Below, piece after piece: positions 1-8,240 of a DNA stretch of 10,344 nt. The position numbers were made by a program, and so were the translations under genes. The notes under the pieces were generated by a model. It had not been told where the DNA came from. It saw only the letters and a list, made by a program, of their open reading frames with translations, and did not search any database. Source of the DNA: Deltaproteobacteria bacterium (GTDB taxonomy: Bacteria > Desulfobacterota > Dissulfuribacteria > Dissulfuribacterales > QOAL01); contig JAMOUE010000175.1 of NCBI GenBank assembly GCA_027068235.1, forward strand, positions 1 through 10,344. The letters run 5' to 3'. The stretch's first letter is position 1; each line of letters opens with the position of its first letter.

Positions 1-2311
1 CTCCAAGCACATTTGCTGCTACAAAGGCCTGCCCTAGACATAGCCCGCCATCATTTGCCGGTACCAGGTTATTAGTGTAGCACTTTATGCCCCTTCCTTC
101 TAAGAAGTCTATGAATCCTTCGAGCAAGATCCTGTTCTGCATACATCCACCGCTCAATAAAACCGAATCTATTCCATGTTCAAGGCAGAAAAGTTGTGCC
201 ATCTTTGAAAATCCTGCCACTACAAATGCATGGAAAAGGAGTGCTATTTCATCTATTGATCTTACATCTGTAGAAAACAGTGCTTCAGTTAAAAAAGGTT
301 TCCAGTCAAGCTCTAAGATATCGTTATAGTGTTGTAACAAGTTTGGGTGTTTGAAAAAGAATCGAAACTGCTCCGAGTTAGAGATAGATGAGTTTCCTTT
401 TTCTAGTAGTGGACTGCACTTGGCCTCAAGTTCCATGGCTGCCTGTGCCTCGTACGAGTTTTCAAGGCATGTTCCTGTTAGGGCTGACACTGCGTCAAAA
501 AGCCTTCCCAGGCTTGAGGTCAATGGAACATTTATCTTTTTTAGAATCATCTGTTTGACAAATAAAAGCTTGTCTGAAGCAATCTCTCTTAGCGGTTCAG
601 GAAGTATATAGTCCTCTCCAAATGCCGTTAACAAAAGGGATAAACCACACCTCCAAGGCTCCTTGGCGCAGCTATCACCTCCAGGAAGTGGGAAAGGTTT
701 TAGCCTTCCAAGTCTTTTGAAAGTTTTCTCGTTACAAAGGAGGATCTCTCCGCCCCATATTGTCTTGTCTGTTCCAAGGCCTGTTCCATCTAGGCAGATG
801 GCAATACATGGCCCTTGAAGGTTGTGTTCAGCCATTACTGAGGCTGCATGGGCAAAGTGGTGCTGCACCTTTACCATTGGAAGAGTAGAGTCCACGCAAT
901 ATCTTGTAGTTAAATAATCAGGGTGTAGATCACAACCACATGCCCTTATTTCCAGTTCCAAAAGATGCGCTAGATGAGCAATATTTCTTTTGTAAAAATC
1001 AAACGTTGGCCCTGTAATCAGGTTGCCAATGTGTTGGCTTATATAGGCAGAGCCATCTTTTGTGAGACAAAAGGTGTTTTTTAGAAGCCCCCCAGCACCT
1101 AGGATTCCAGTTGCTTTATGTGGAAAGTCTAGTGGAGACGGGGCGTAGCCCCTGGATCTTCTTATGAAGAAGTGACCTTTTGGGTATCTTCTTAGTACCG
1201 AATCGTCCACGCCTGTAAATATGTCTCTGTTGTGCGCCAAAAAACCATCTACAAAGGAACCAAGCCTTTCAATGGCTTCGTCGTTATTGGTGCAAAGGGG
1301 TTCATCCTTGGGATTTCCACTTGTCATTACCAATGCTTTAGGACACTCATCTACCCTAAACAATAGATGGTGAAGAGGTGTGTATGGCAGCATCATGCCA
1401 ATGTCTGTGATGCGTGGAGCAACGTATTTTGAAAGACCTGAACCACATCTCATGGGTACAATTACTATAGGCGCCTGAAATGATAGGAGCAGCTCTTCTA
1501 AGGCCATGTCTAGCCTGCCAAGTTTTTGGGCAATCTCAATGTCCCTTACCATGATGGCAAAGGGTTTAAATGGTCTGTCCTTTCTCTTTCTCAGAAGGGA
1601 GACGGCTTCATCAGAAAAGGCGTCACATGCTAGGTGAAAGCCTCCAAGGCCTTTAATTGCAACAATTTTTCCGCTTTTTAAAAAAGAGACTGCCAGGACG
1701 AGAGGATCACCATGAATTTGTTTACCAGTGTTGTCTGTAAAAAGAAGACGTGGCCCGCATTCAGGGCAAGCATTGGGTTGAGCGTGAAAGCGTCTGTTTA
1801 AAGGTTCTTGATACTCTGCCTGACACTTTTGGCACATTACAAATGAGTTCATAGATGTATAGGGTCTGTCATAGGGGAGCGATTTGATTATGGTGTATCT
1901 AGGGCCGCAATTTGTGCAGTTGGTAAAGGGGTAGCAGAATCTTCTATCAGAAGAATCTATTATCTCTTTCAGACACTCCTTACACGTTGCCACATCTGGA
2001 CAGATGTAAGTTGAGACTTTTCCACTCTTTTGTGTCTTTACAATGCAAAAATCCTTGAAGTTCTGTTGGCAGTTTATCGATTTAAAATCGATACTTTTAA
2101 TAAGTGACAAAGGTGGCGCTTGGCCTTTTAGTGCCTTTATAAATTTGTTAAGCACAGACTCTGGGGCGCAGGCTAAGATCTCTACCCCTTGTTCTGTGTT
2201 TGCCACATGGCCTCTAACTCCTAGTTTCTTAGCAAGTCGGTAGACAAAAGGACGAAAGCCGACCCCTTGGACTATGCCCTTTATTCTTATCTCCACACAC
2301 CCTTTGTCCAT
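1..2311 (-). CDS. hypF: Carbamoyltransferase HypF, [NiFe]-hydrogenase maturation (C-terminus cut by window edge)
   Basis: The frame is open from the ATG at 2311 to the left edge, about 770 codons. HypF proteins are usually 750-800 residues, so only a few C-terminal residues should be missing. HypF transfers a carbamoyl group from carbamoyl phosphate to the C-terminal Cys of HypE, the source of the CN ligands of the NiFe active site; it acts in the cytoplasm. Domains seen in order: acylphosphatase-like (residues 6-90, GIVQGVGFRPFV at 12-23 with Arg20); two HypF zinc fingers with Cys 111, 114, 133, 136, 161, 164, 183 and 186, exactly the family spacing CX2CX18CX2CX24CX2CX18CX2C; YrdC-like domain (about 200-385, GKIVAIKGLGGFHLAC); Kae1/TobZ-like carbamoyltransferase domain with HHFAH near residue 483 and LSGGCMQN near 720. 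The start lies one base after the sulP stop (TAGCATG), which suggests translational coupling. No hypC, hypD or hypE is visible. Identity is very secure. Confidence 0.97.
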   Translation of the reverse strand, partial: MDKGCVEIRIKGIVQGVGFRPFVYRLAKKLGVRGHVANTEQGVEILACAPESVLNKFIKALKGQAPPLSLIKSIDFKSINCQQNFKDFCIVKTQKSGKVSTYICPDVATCKECLKEIIDSSDRRFCYPFTNCTNCGPRYTIIKSLPYDRPYTSMNSFVMCQKCQAEYQEPLNRRFHAQPNACPECGPRLLFTDNTGKQIHGDPLVLAVSFLKSGKIVAIKGLGGFHLACDAFSDEAVSLLRKRKDRPFKPFAIMVRDIEIAQKLGRLDMALEELLLSFQAPIVIVPMRCGSGLSKYVAPRITDIGMMLPYTPLHHLLFRVDECPKALVMTSGNPKDEPLCTNNDEAIERLGSFVDGFLAHNRDIFTGVDDSVLRRYPKGHFFIRRSRGYAPSPLDFPHKATGILGAGGLLKNTFCLTKDGSAYISQHIGNLITGPTFDFYKRNIAHLAHLLELEIRACGCDLHPDYLTTRYCVDSTLPMVKVQHHFAHAASVMAEHNLQGPCIAICLDGTGLGTDKTIWGGEILLCNEKTFKRLGRLKPFPLPGGDSCAKEPWRCGLSLLLTAFGEDYILPEPLREIASDKLLFVKQMILKKINVPLTSSLGRLFDAVSALTGTCLENSYEAQAAMELEAKCSPLLEKGNSSISNSEQFRFFFKHPNLLQHYNDILELDWKPFLTEALFSTDVRSIDEIALLFHAFVVAGFSKMAQLFCLEHGIDSVLLSGGCMQNRILLEGFIDFLEGRGIKCYTNNLVPANDGGLCLGQAFVAANVLG

Positions 2312-2312
2312 G

Positions 2313-4619
2313 CTACATCAGCCGGTTCCAGTCTTCTGGAGTATGTTCCTCGATTTTTTCTCTGTCTACAGTCTTTTTCTGTACTACAAAGCGCAAAGGA
2401 CATTTCTCCTCTTCAATCTTGTCATGTATAAGTGGCCATATCTTTTCCACGGCCTTGAATACTGTTGGAAATATGTTTTCTGGTCCAATCCTGCTGTAGA
2501 GGGAGGAGTTTTCTATTACTTCAAGGATTTGTTCCTTCATACCACTAAAATAGACCTTGTAACCTGCAGCCCTCAGTCTATCCAGCAATAGGCCTAGTGC
2601 CTCTTCGCCAGATGCATCTATAATGTTTATTCCGTTGCACTTAAATATTATGGCCTTTAGTTCTGGCATCTGTCTGACGATTCTTAGCACTTCGTCTTCC
2701 AAGTACCCGATATTTGCAAAGAAAAATGGGCCATCAAATCTGATGATTGCAAGGTGTTTGCACATGTCGAGATTGAATTTTTCGGCATTTCTAAAGTGAC
2801 CATCCTTCCAAAGTGAGAGAACAGCAATGGATGGGCGCATGAGGCGGTAGAAGAAGACTCCAAGGCTTAGGATGACTCCCGTCATTACCCCCTTGTCCAG
2901 ATGAGGCGCAAAGGCCAGGGTTGTTAAAAAGGTGATTATACAAATAACTCCGTCAGATAGAGATACCTTGAAGACATGTTTGACTCCATTGATATTGATA
3001 AGGCCAAGGACTGCCATCATTATAACGGCTGCAAGGACGCTTTGAGGCAGGTAATAGAGTAGTGGCGTTAGAAATAACATGACCACCACTACAACTAAAG
3101 AGGCAAATATGTTTGATAGTCCTGTCTTTGCCCCTGTTTGAAAGTTCACCGCTGAGCGTGAAAAAGAGCCAGATACAGCATAGCTTTGGAAAAAGGAACC
3201 TGTGATATTGGCAAGGCCTTGACCAATAAGTTCCTGGTTGGGGTCAAGTCTCTGCCCTGACTTTGCTGCCATAACCTTGGCAATGGAGATGGCTTCCATG
3301 AAACCTACCAAAGATATGACAAAGGCAGGAAAAAGAAGCCTCTTTGCTGTTTCTATATCCCAGAGCGGTGCAGAGAAGTGGGGAAGGCCTTTGGGCACGT
3401 TACCCAGAATGCTTCCTCCACCAGAAAGTACAATTTTGTCAAGAAAAATGGGTTTATTTCCTGCCTTTATGCGCCATACATGCCAGTCGGTTTCTGCACC
3501 ATAGGGGACTTTGTATCGTTCATAGTAAAGGATGGAACCGTTTGCATTTTTTACCTCAACGAATTCATACTCCATAAGTTTGGCTCGAAGGTTAACAAGC
3601 TTTCTCTTTGCATCGGCAATGAATTCGTCTATCACTCCTGCCATGAGATGAAGGGTGAGAATCTCCTTAGGGCCAATATTTCCAATACAGATCTGGGGCT
3701 GTTTAGACGTGTTGACAGGTGCGTTGGAATCATTTGACTCAATCAATGATGAAGGTGTCAAAAGCCTTATAGGATGGCATCTTGAACATGGCTGGCTTTT
3801 CTTGGCCTGGATTTTCTTGATCTCAGGTCTAAGCATGGAGCGAGTCTTGTTGAAGGCCTCTATTGTGGCAAGTTGAGAGTTAAACTCTTTTATGATGGTT
3901 GGAAGCTCATTGCATACAATCTGTTTAACAGTGACTACCTTGTCATGCCCATAACCGCACATCCATGATATGAAAGTAGTGAGTGCAACGGCTATGAGAA
4001 CGTAAGGAAGTCTTGGATTTAACCATTTAAGGAATATCATGCCAGCCAGTGCACCTGCTCCCAGTGCAATGGTGGGCCAGTAAACATAGTCCAGGGCCTG
4101 CTGGATAGTCCTCCATACTGTTTCAAAGTGATGAGGGGCCTTTTCCACTGGCACGCCAAGAAATTTCCCAAGCTGGCTGGTTGCAATGACTATGGCTGCT
4201 GCATTGGTGAAGCCTAGAAGTACAGGGTGTGAAAGAAGGTTTACAATCACACCAAGATGGAGAAGGCCAAGGCCAAATTGCACAAATCCAACTATCAGTG
4301 CAAGGAGGATGGCGTATTGAATGTATCCCTGGCTTCCAGAGACTGCCATAGGCTCAAGGACTGCTGCTGTCATCATGGAGACAACAGCTACAGGTCCTGT
4401 TGCAAGCTGGCGGCTGGAGCCAAAAAGAGATGCTACCACCGGTGGGAGAAAGGATGCGTAAAGTCCGTAATAAGGAGGAAGGCCGGCAAGTTGAGCGTAG
4501 GCCATAGACTGAGGAATAAGGACAAGCGCCACAGTGAGACCACTAATGAAATCAGCTCTAAGGTCATCCAGGCTGTAGTCTTCAAACCATTTTAAAAAGG
4601 GCAGTAATCTTGTTATCAC
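2313..4619 (-). CDS. SulP/SLC26-family inorganic anion transporter with C-terminal STAS domain and large periplasmic insert
   Basis: This 768-residue inner-membrane protein has the SulP fold. The first half (residues about 24-221) carries the family signature around LVLIPQSMAYAQLAGLPP and seven hydrophobic segments. The second half starts at VPKGLP (408-413) with the second set of helices. A C-terminal STAS domain (about 640-750) has the typical IDASG turn. Family members carry sulfate, bicarbonate, chloride or other anions, and the substrate cannot be read from sequence. Between helices 7 and 8 (about 223-405) sits an insert of about 180 residues with a CSRCH motif (278-282); with the usual topology it faces the periplasm. 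The start is GTG at 4619 with GGAG 11 bases upstream; no other start lies between it and an in-frame stop. It is 161 bp after the cytochrome b gene and one base before hypF. A role in supplying bicarbonate or sulfate to an H2-oxidising cell is inference only. Confidence 0.93.
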   Translation of the reverse strand: MITRLLPFLKWFEDYSLDDLRADFISGLTVALVLIPQSMAYAQLAGLPPYYGLYASFLPPVVASLFGSSRQLATGPVAVVSMMTAAVLEPMAVSGSQGYIQYAILLALIVGFVQFGLGLLHLGVIVNLLSHPVLLGFTNAAAIVIATSQLGKFLGVPVEKAPHHFETVWRTIQQALDYVYWPTIALGAGALAGMIFLKWLNPRLPYVLIAVALTTFISWMCGYGHDKVVTVKQIVCNELPTIIKEFNSQLATIEAFNKTRSMLRPEIKKIQAKKSQPCSRCHPIRLLTPSSLIESNDSNAPVNTSKQPQICIGNIGPKEILTLHLMAGVIDEFIADAKRKLVNLRAKLMEYEFVEVKNANGSILYYERYKVPYGAETDWHVWRIKAGNKPIFLDKIVLSGGGSILGNVPKGLPHFSAPLWDIETAKRLLFPAFVISLVGFMEAISIAKVMAAKSGQRLDPNQELIGQGLANITGSFFQSYAVSGSFSRSAVNFQTGAKTGLSNIFASLVVVVVMLFLTPLLYYLPQSVLAAVIMMAVLGLININGVKHVFKVSLSDGVICIITFLTTLAFAPHLDKGVMTGVILSLGVFFYRLMRPSIAVLSLWKDGHFRNAEKFNLDMCKHLAIIRFDGPFFFANIGYLEDEVLRIVRQMPELKAIIFKCNGINIIDASGEEALGLLLDRLRAAGYKVYFSGMKEQILEVIENSSLYSRIGPENIFPTVFKAVEKIWPLIHDKIEEEKCPLRFVVQKKTVDREKIEEHTPEDWNRLM

Positions 4620-4689
4620 TGTGAGGCGTTCTCCACTATTAAGTTAGAGCCACCGGTATCTTTAGAGGTAGCCTAGGGTGATGCATGCA

Positions 4690-4730
4690 TTTTTTAGGCG
4701 CAGTTTTCCAGTTAAATATGTTTTTTAGGC
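4690..4730. repeat. Pair of 10-bp direct repeats in the cytochrome b-sulP gap
   Basis: TTTTTTAGGC occurs at 4690-4699 and again at 4721-4730, 31 bp apart (about three helical turns). It lies in the 161-bp gap upstream of sulP. The spacing would suit a protein bound to one face of the helix, but the repeats are short and T-rich, so chance is possible. A palindromic ATGCATGCAT directly precedes the first copy at 4681-4690. Confidence 0.3.
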
Positions 4731-4740
4731 AAATTTTTTC

Positions 4741-4770
4741 ATAGGCGGCAAAAAGGGCGCTGCCGCCTAT
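4741..4770 (-). terminator. Strong hairpin between cytochrome b and sulP genes (possible attenuator or RNA-processing site)
   Basis: ATAGGCGGCA and TGCCGCCTAT form a perfect 10-bp stem around a 10-base loop, starting 10 bases after the stop codon of the cytochrome b gene. On the minus strand it is followed by GAAAAAATTTG and not by a clean T-run, so it is not a textbook Rho-independent terminator. It could partly terminate transcription, or protect the 3' end of the hydrogenase mRNA from exonucleases, giving less sulP-hypF than structural-gene message. The stem is directly visible; the role is inferred. Confidence 0.45.
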
Positions 4771-4780
4771 ATCCTGTTTG

Positions 4781-5428
4781 TTATTTTACTGCGTTTTTGT
4801 GAAAAAATTTTCTTCCAGTAAAGATAGATGAAATGAGACCTTCAGGGTCTTTCACATCGTTCCATATGAGGATGTAAAGGTGAATAAAGGCAAATATCAT
4901 AAAGTACCACATGAGTAAGTAGTGGATGAATCTAGCCTGGGCCTGACTGCCAAATATGGTAATTCCCCAGCCCTGCCAAAATGGGCTTTCTGGATAGAGC
5001 ATCCAAAAACCAGATACCATCTGAAAGAAACCAAGAAGGATTGTAACTATATAAATGGTGCCTGCTAAGGCGTTGTGTCCCACTCTAGGCTCGTGTTTGT
5101 CTGTAAAATAAAGGTAATAGGCAATGGTTGAGAAAAGATTTTTGATGTTTCGCGCAGTTATTGGAGCGCAGTCCCATAGCTTTTCCTGCCTGTTTCCAAA
5201 GAACCATAAGTAGAGTCTTACGAATACAGCCCCTACGAAGACAAATCCAGCAACAAAGTGAAAATAGCGCATCTCTGCCATGGGAAATGAACGGCTTCCC
5301 TCTATTACACTGTTTGACCAAGGGTAATGAATGTAAAGTCCAGTTACCACAAGGAATACTATGGAAAGGGCAAAGGCCCAATGAAACAGCCTAAACAAGA
5401 CTCCCCATGCCAATTTTTTTTCATACAT
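4781..5428 (-). CDS. hyaC: [NiFe]-hydrogenase cytochrome b subunit (membrane anchor, quinone-reducing)
   Basis: This 215-residue integral membrane protein belongs to the HupC/HyaC cytochrome b family. It receives electrons from the small subunit of a periplasmic uptake hydrogenase and passes them to the quinone pool. Four hydrophobic segments are visible, at about 14-34, 56-77, 120-145 and 168-189. Candidate heme ligands are His16 (RLFHW), His57 (YFHF), His169 and His183; the last two are 14 residues apart in the fourth helix, as in the family. The N-terminus reads WGVLFRLFHW, a usual start for this family. AGGAGG lies 5 bases before the ATG, in the 13-base gap after the large-subunit stop, so it is in one operon with the catalytic subunits. 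HupC is an equivalent symbol. Confidence 0.94.
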   Translation of the reverse strand: MYEKKLAWGVLFRLFHWAFALSIVFLVVTGLYIHYPWSNSVIEGSRSFPMAEMRYFHFVAGFVFVGAVFVRLYLWFFGNRQEKLWDCAPITARNIKNLFSTIAYYLYFTDKHEPRVGHNALAGTIYIVTILLGFFQMVSGFWMLYPESPFWQGWGITIFGSQAQARFIHYLLMWYFMIFAFIHLYILIWNDVKDPEGLISSIFTGRKFFHKNAVK

Positions 5429-5441
5429 AGCTTCCTCCTGT

Positions 5442-7142
5442 TTACAAAACCTTTACCCTTGAAAACTGTGTGCCTTTGGGGTCCAAGATATGAACGGCAC
5501 ATGCAATACAAGGGTCAAAGGAGTGAACAGTCCTAAGTACCTCTAGTGGTTTTTCAGGTACGGCAATAGGGTTGCCAATTAGTGATGCTTCGTACGGGCC
5601 TGGCTTGCCTTTGTCATCCCTTGGCCCTGCATTCCATGTGGAGGGTACAACGCACTGATAATTTTTGATTTTTCCGTCCTTTATGACGATCCAGTGGGAA
5701 AGCGTTCCCCTTGGGGCCTCGTGAAATCCAAATCCCATTTGTTCACCAGAAGGAAAGGTTGGAGGATTAAATATCTCAAGATCTCCCCGGCCTATGTTGT
5801 CCACTAGGAGCTCCCAATGCTTCAGGGCAAGATCTGAAAGAATTGCTGCCCTTATTGCCCGTCCTAGGTGACGGCCTGGTGTGGAATGCAGCACTTCGAC
5901 CCCTACCTTGCTGCCTACAATGGAGCTGATTCTGGAAAGGGCATAGTCTACATATTTCTTAGTCAGGTTGTGGCCCAGTGCATAACCTAAAAGCACCTGT
6001 GCCAAGGGTCCAACCTGCATTGGTTCTCCTTTGAATCGTGGGGCCTTGATCCAAGAGTATTTACCTTCAGGCTGGAAGTCTGTGTACTTTGGAACCGTCT
6101 CTTCTTCAAAGGGAGATTTGGTCCAGCTTCCGTCATACCATGAATGGGCGATACATTCCTTGATGTTGTCACGGAAGTAGGGATCATCAAAGTTTTTAAA
6201 GGGCTTTGCAGATGACAGGTTGCCGCCGAATATGGTGCCTCCTGGTATGTCGAACTGTGTTCCCTTGGTATCAAGGGGCATATCAGGTACGGCAAGGTAA
6301 TTGATTACGCCTGAACCATATTGGAGCCAGTCTTTGTAAAGGGCGCCAATGGCGATGACATCTACGAGGTAGACGTTATGAACGAAATCTCTCACTTCAG
6401 ATGCCAGCTTCTTTATCCAGTAGAGGCGCTCCATGTTGAGGGTGGCCTCATTCTCAGGGTTTATGGCAGTGGTTACTCCACCTACAGAAAGGTTCTGTAT
6501 ATGTGGATTTTTGCCCCCGAGTATTGCAATGGCAGAGTCTGCCTTTCTCTGATAGTCAAGTGCCTCAAGGTAATGGGATACGGCCATAAGGTTGGCCTCT
6601 GGAGGAAGCTTCATGGCTGGATGGCCCCAGTAGGCATTTGCAAAGGGCCCAAGCTGTCCACTATCTACAAGGGCCTGAATCTTTTCCTTGACCGCCTTGA
6701 ATCTTGTTACACTGTTTCCTGGCCAATCAGAGAGGCTCTGGGCTAACTGGGCAGTCTTTTTAGGGTCGGCCTTTAGAGCAGAAACCACATCCACCCAATC
6801 CAGAGCCGAGAGTACGTAAAAATGCACTATATGGTCATGAAGGGCGTGAAGGGCAAGTATCAGATTTCTTATGTACTGGGCATTTAATGGAATTTCCATG
6901 TTAAGGGCGTTTTCTACAGCCCTTACAGAGGCGATGGCGTGTACTGTTGTGCATACGCCACATATCCTTTGGGTAAAAAGCCATGCATCCCTAGGGTCGC
7001 GCCCCTTAAGAATCACCTCTATGCCACGCCACATCTGGCCAGATGACCATGCCTTTACTATTTTGTTCCCCTCAATTTGGGCATCAATCCTAAGATGCCC
7101 TTCTATTCTGGTGATTGGATCAACTGTTATCTTCTGAGCCAT
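5442..7142 (-). CDS. hyaB: [NiFe]-hydrogenase large subunit (group 1 uptake type)
   Basis: This 566-residue catalytic subunit carries the Ni-Fe(CN)2CO centre that splits H2. The N-terminal motif RIEGHLR holds the conserved Glu14. The first ligand motif RICGVCTTVH gives Cys61, Cys64 and His68. The C-terminal motif DPCIACAVH gives Cys545, Cys548 and His551, followed by a 15-residue tail that a maturation protease removes after His551 once Ni is inserted. All four metal ligands are Cys; none is a TGA/selenocysteine codon. The protein has no signal peptide of its own and would be exported with the Tat-targeted small subunit. The start has a strong GGGAGGGG ribosome binding site and lies 15 bases after the small-subunit stop. 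No protease gene (hyaD/hynC type) is present in the window, so it must lie elsewhere. HupL and HynA are alternative symbols. Confidence 0.97.
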   Translation of the reverse strand: MAQKITVDPITRIEGHLRIDAQIEGNKIVKAWSSGQMWRGIEVILKGRDPRDAWLFTQRICGVCTTVHAIASVRAVENALNMEIPLNAQYIRNLILALHALHDHIVHFYVLSALDWVDVVSALKADPKKTAQLAQSLSDWPGNSVTRFKAVKEKIQALVDSGQLGPFANAYWGHPAMKLPPEANLMAVSHYLEALDYQRKADSAIAILGGKNPHIQNLSVGGVTTAINPENEATLNMERLYWIKKLASEVRDFVHNVYLVDVIAIGALYKDWLQYGSGVINYLAVPDMPLDTKGTQFDIPGGTIFGGNLSSAKPFKNFDDPYFRDNIKECIAHSWYDGSWTKSPFEEETVPKYTDFQPEGKYSWIKAPRFKGEPMQVGPLAQVLLGYALGHNLTKKYVDYALSRISSIVGSKVGVEVLHSTPGRHLGRAIRAAILSDLALKHWELLVDNIGRGDLEIFNPPTFPSGEQMGFGFHEAPRGTLSHWIVIKDGKIKNYQCVVPSTWNAGPRDDKGKPGPYEASLIGNPIAVPEKPLEVLRTVHSFDPCIACAVHILDPKGTQFSRVKVL

Positions 7143-7157
7143 GTTTGCCCCTCCCTT

Positions 7158-8240
7158 TTACTTGCTCTTGTTTTGCCCGCCTTTTAATAGGTTTTTACCT
7201 ATGCCAACTGCCGCATGGATGCCCGCTGCCACAGCGGTTATGCCAAGGATTTTTTTGCCCAAAGTATCTGCATCTGTGACTATGCCGCTACCTGGCATCT
7301 TGACTCCAGGCAAATGCTCATAGAATGGAGAGCAGGTATCCCAGAAATCTGGTTCTGTGCAGCCGATACAGCCATGACCAGCTCCAACAGGCCATGTCGA
7401 TACGTCGTTAAACCTTACTGCCGGACAGTTGGCAAAGGTGACAGGGCCTTTGCACCCCACTTTGTAAAGGCAGTAGCCTTTTTTGTGGTTTTCATCGCCA
7501 AATTGTTCGACAAATCTGCCCTCATCAAAGTGGGCGCGTCTTTCGCATTGGTCATGATTTCTGCGTCCATAGGCAAAAAGCGGTCTTCCTAGGGCGTCTA
7601 TTTCTGGAGGACGTTTGAATGTCAAAAGATGGAGTACTGTACCGAGAAAGGCAATAGGGTTAGGCGGACATCCAGGTATGTTTATTACACTCTTTCCAAG
7701 GACATCACCAATCCCTTTTGCGCCAGTCGGATTAGGGCTTGCCGCCTGCACTCCGCCGAAGGAGGCACAAGTGCCTATTGCTATGACGGCTGCAGCCTTT
7801 GGTGCCACATCTTTTATGATTTCAAGGGCAGTCCGTCCACCAATCTTGCAGTAGATCCCTCCGTCCCGTGTTGGAACTGCGCCCTCTGCTACGCAGATGA
7901 ATTTACCTTTGTATTTTTCAATTGTGTTGCTAAGTATCTCCTCCGCCTGATGCCCGGCGGCAGCCATAACAGTTTCATGATAATCAAGAGATATGATGTC
8001 CAGGATCAAAGAGCCAATATCTGGGTGCGAAGCCCTTAAAAGTGCCTCTGTGCAACCAGTGCATTCTTGGAAGTGAAGCCACACAACAGGGGGCCTTTGA
8101 GGTGAAGTTGCTGCTTCTACAAGCCTTGGAACAACCTCGTCAGAAAGTCCTAAGGCCGCTGCTGCCATTGCACACCCTTTCAGAAACGTCCTTCTGGTGA
8201 CTCCCGTTTTTATCTCCTTTTCGTGTAGTTTTCTGGACAT
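7158..8240 (-). CDS. hyaA: [NiFe]-hydrogenase small subunit precursor with Tat signal peptide
   Basis: This electron-transfer subunit carries three Fe-S clusters (numbering from the upstream ATG at 8243). The twin-arginine signal RRTFLKG (17-23) and hydrophobic stretch to about 45 show Tat export. Proximal-cluster motifs: ECTGCTE (Cys61, Cys64), GTCASFGGVQ and GCPPNP. Distal and medial cluster motifs: NHDQC, GYC/VGC, FANCP and GHGCIGCTEP. A hydrophobic C-terminal helix (GKKILGITAVAAGIHAAVGIG) anchors it near cytochrome b. Gly63 stands where O2-tolerant enzymes have an extra Cys, and GTCASFGG also lacks an extra Cys, so a standard 4Fe-4S proximal cluster and O2 sensitivity are inferred. Two ATGs occur in tandem (8243 and 8240). 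AGGAGG is 3 bases from the first and 6 from the second, so the second is preferred. HupS and HynB are alternative symbols. Confidence 0.96.
   Translation of the reverse strand: MSRKLHEKEIKTGVTRRTFLKGCAMAAAALGLSDEVVPRLVEAATSPQRPPVVWLHFQECTGCTEALLRASHPDIGSLILDIISLDYHETVMAAAGHQAEEILSNTIEKYKGKFICVAEGAVPTRDGGIYCKIGGRTALEIIKDVAPKAAAVIAIGTCASFGGVQAASPNPTGAKGIGDVLGKSVINIPGCPPNPIAFLGTVLHLLTFKRPPEIDALGRPLFAYGRRNHDQCERRAHFDEGRFVEQFGDENHKKGYCLYKVGCKGPVTFANCPAVRFNDVSTWPVGAGHGCIGCTEPDFWDTCSPFYEHLPGVKMPGSGIVTDADTLGKKILGITAVAAGIHAAVGIGKNLLKGGQNKSK

Noticed and set aside
87..611. Plus-strand frames in the first 600 bases
   Set aside because: They are shadows of the hypF gene, whose minus-strand translation matches the family throughout.
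2075..2093. Palindrome TATCGATTT-A-AAATCGATA
   Set aside because: It lies within the conserved hypF coding frame with no nearby gene start; probably a coincidence of codon choice.
5486..5510. Possible selenocysteine in the hydrogenase large subunit C-terminal motif
   Set aside because: The ligand codons encode Cys (DPCIACAVH); no in-frame TGA is present.
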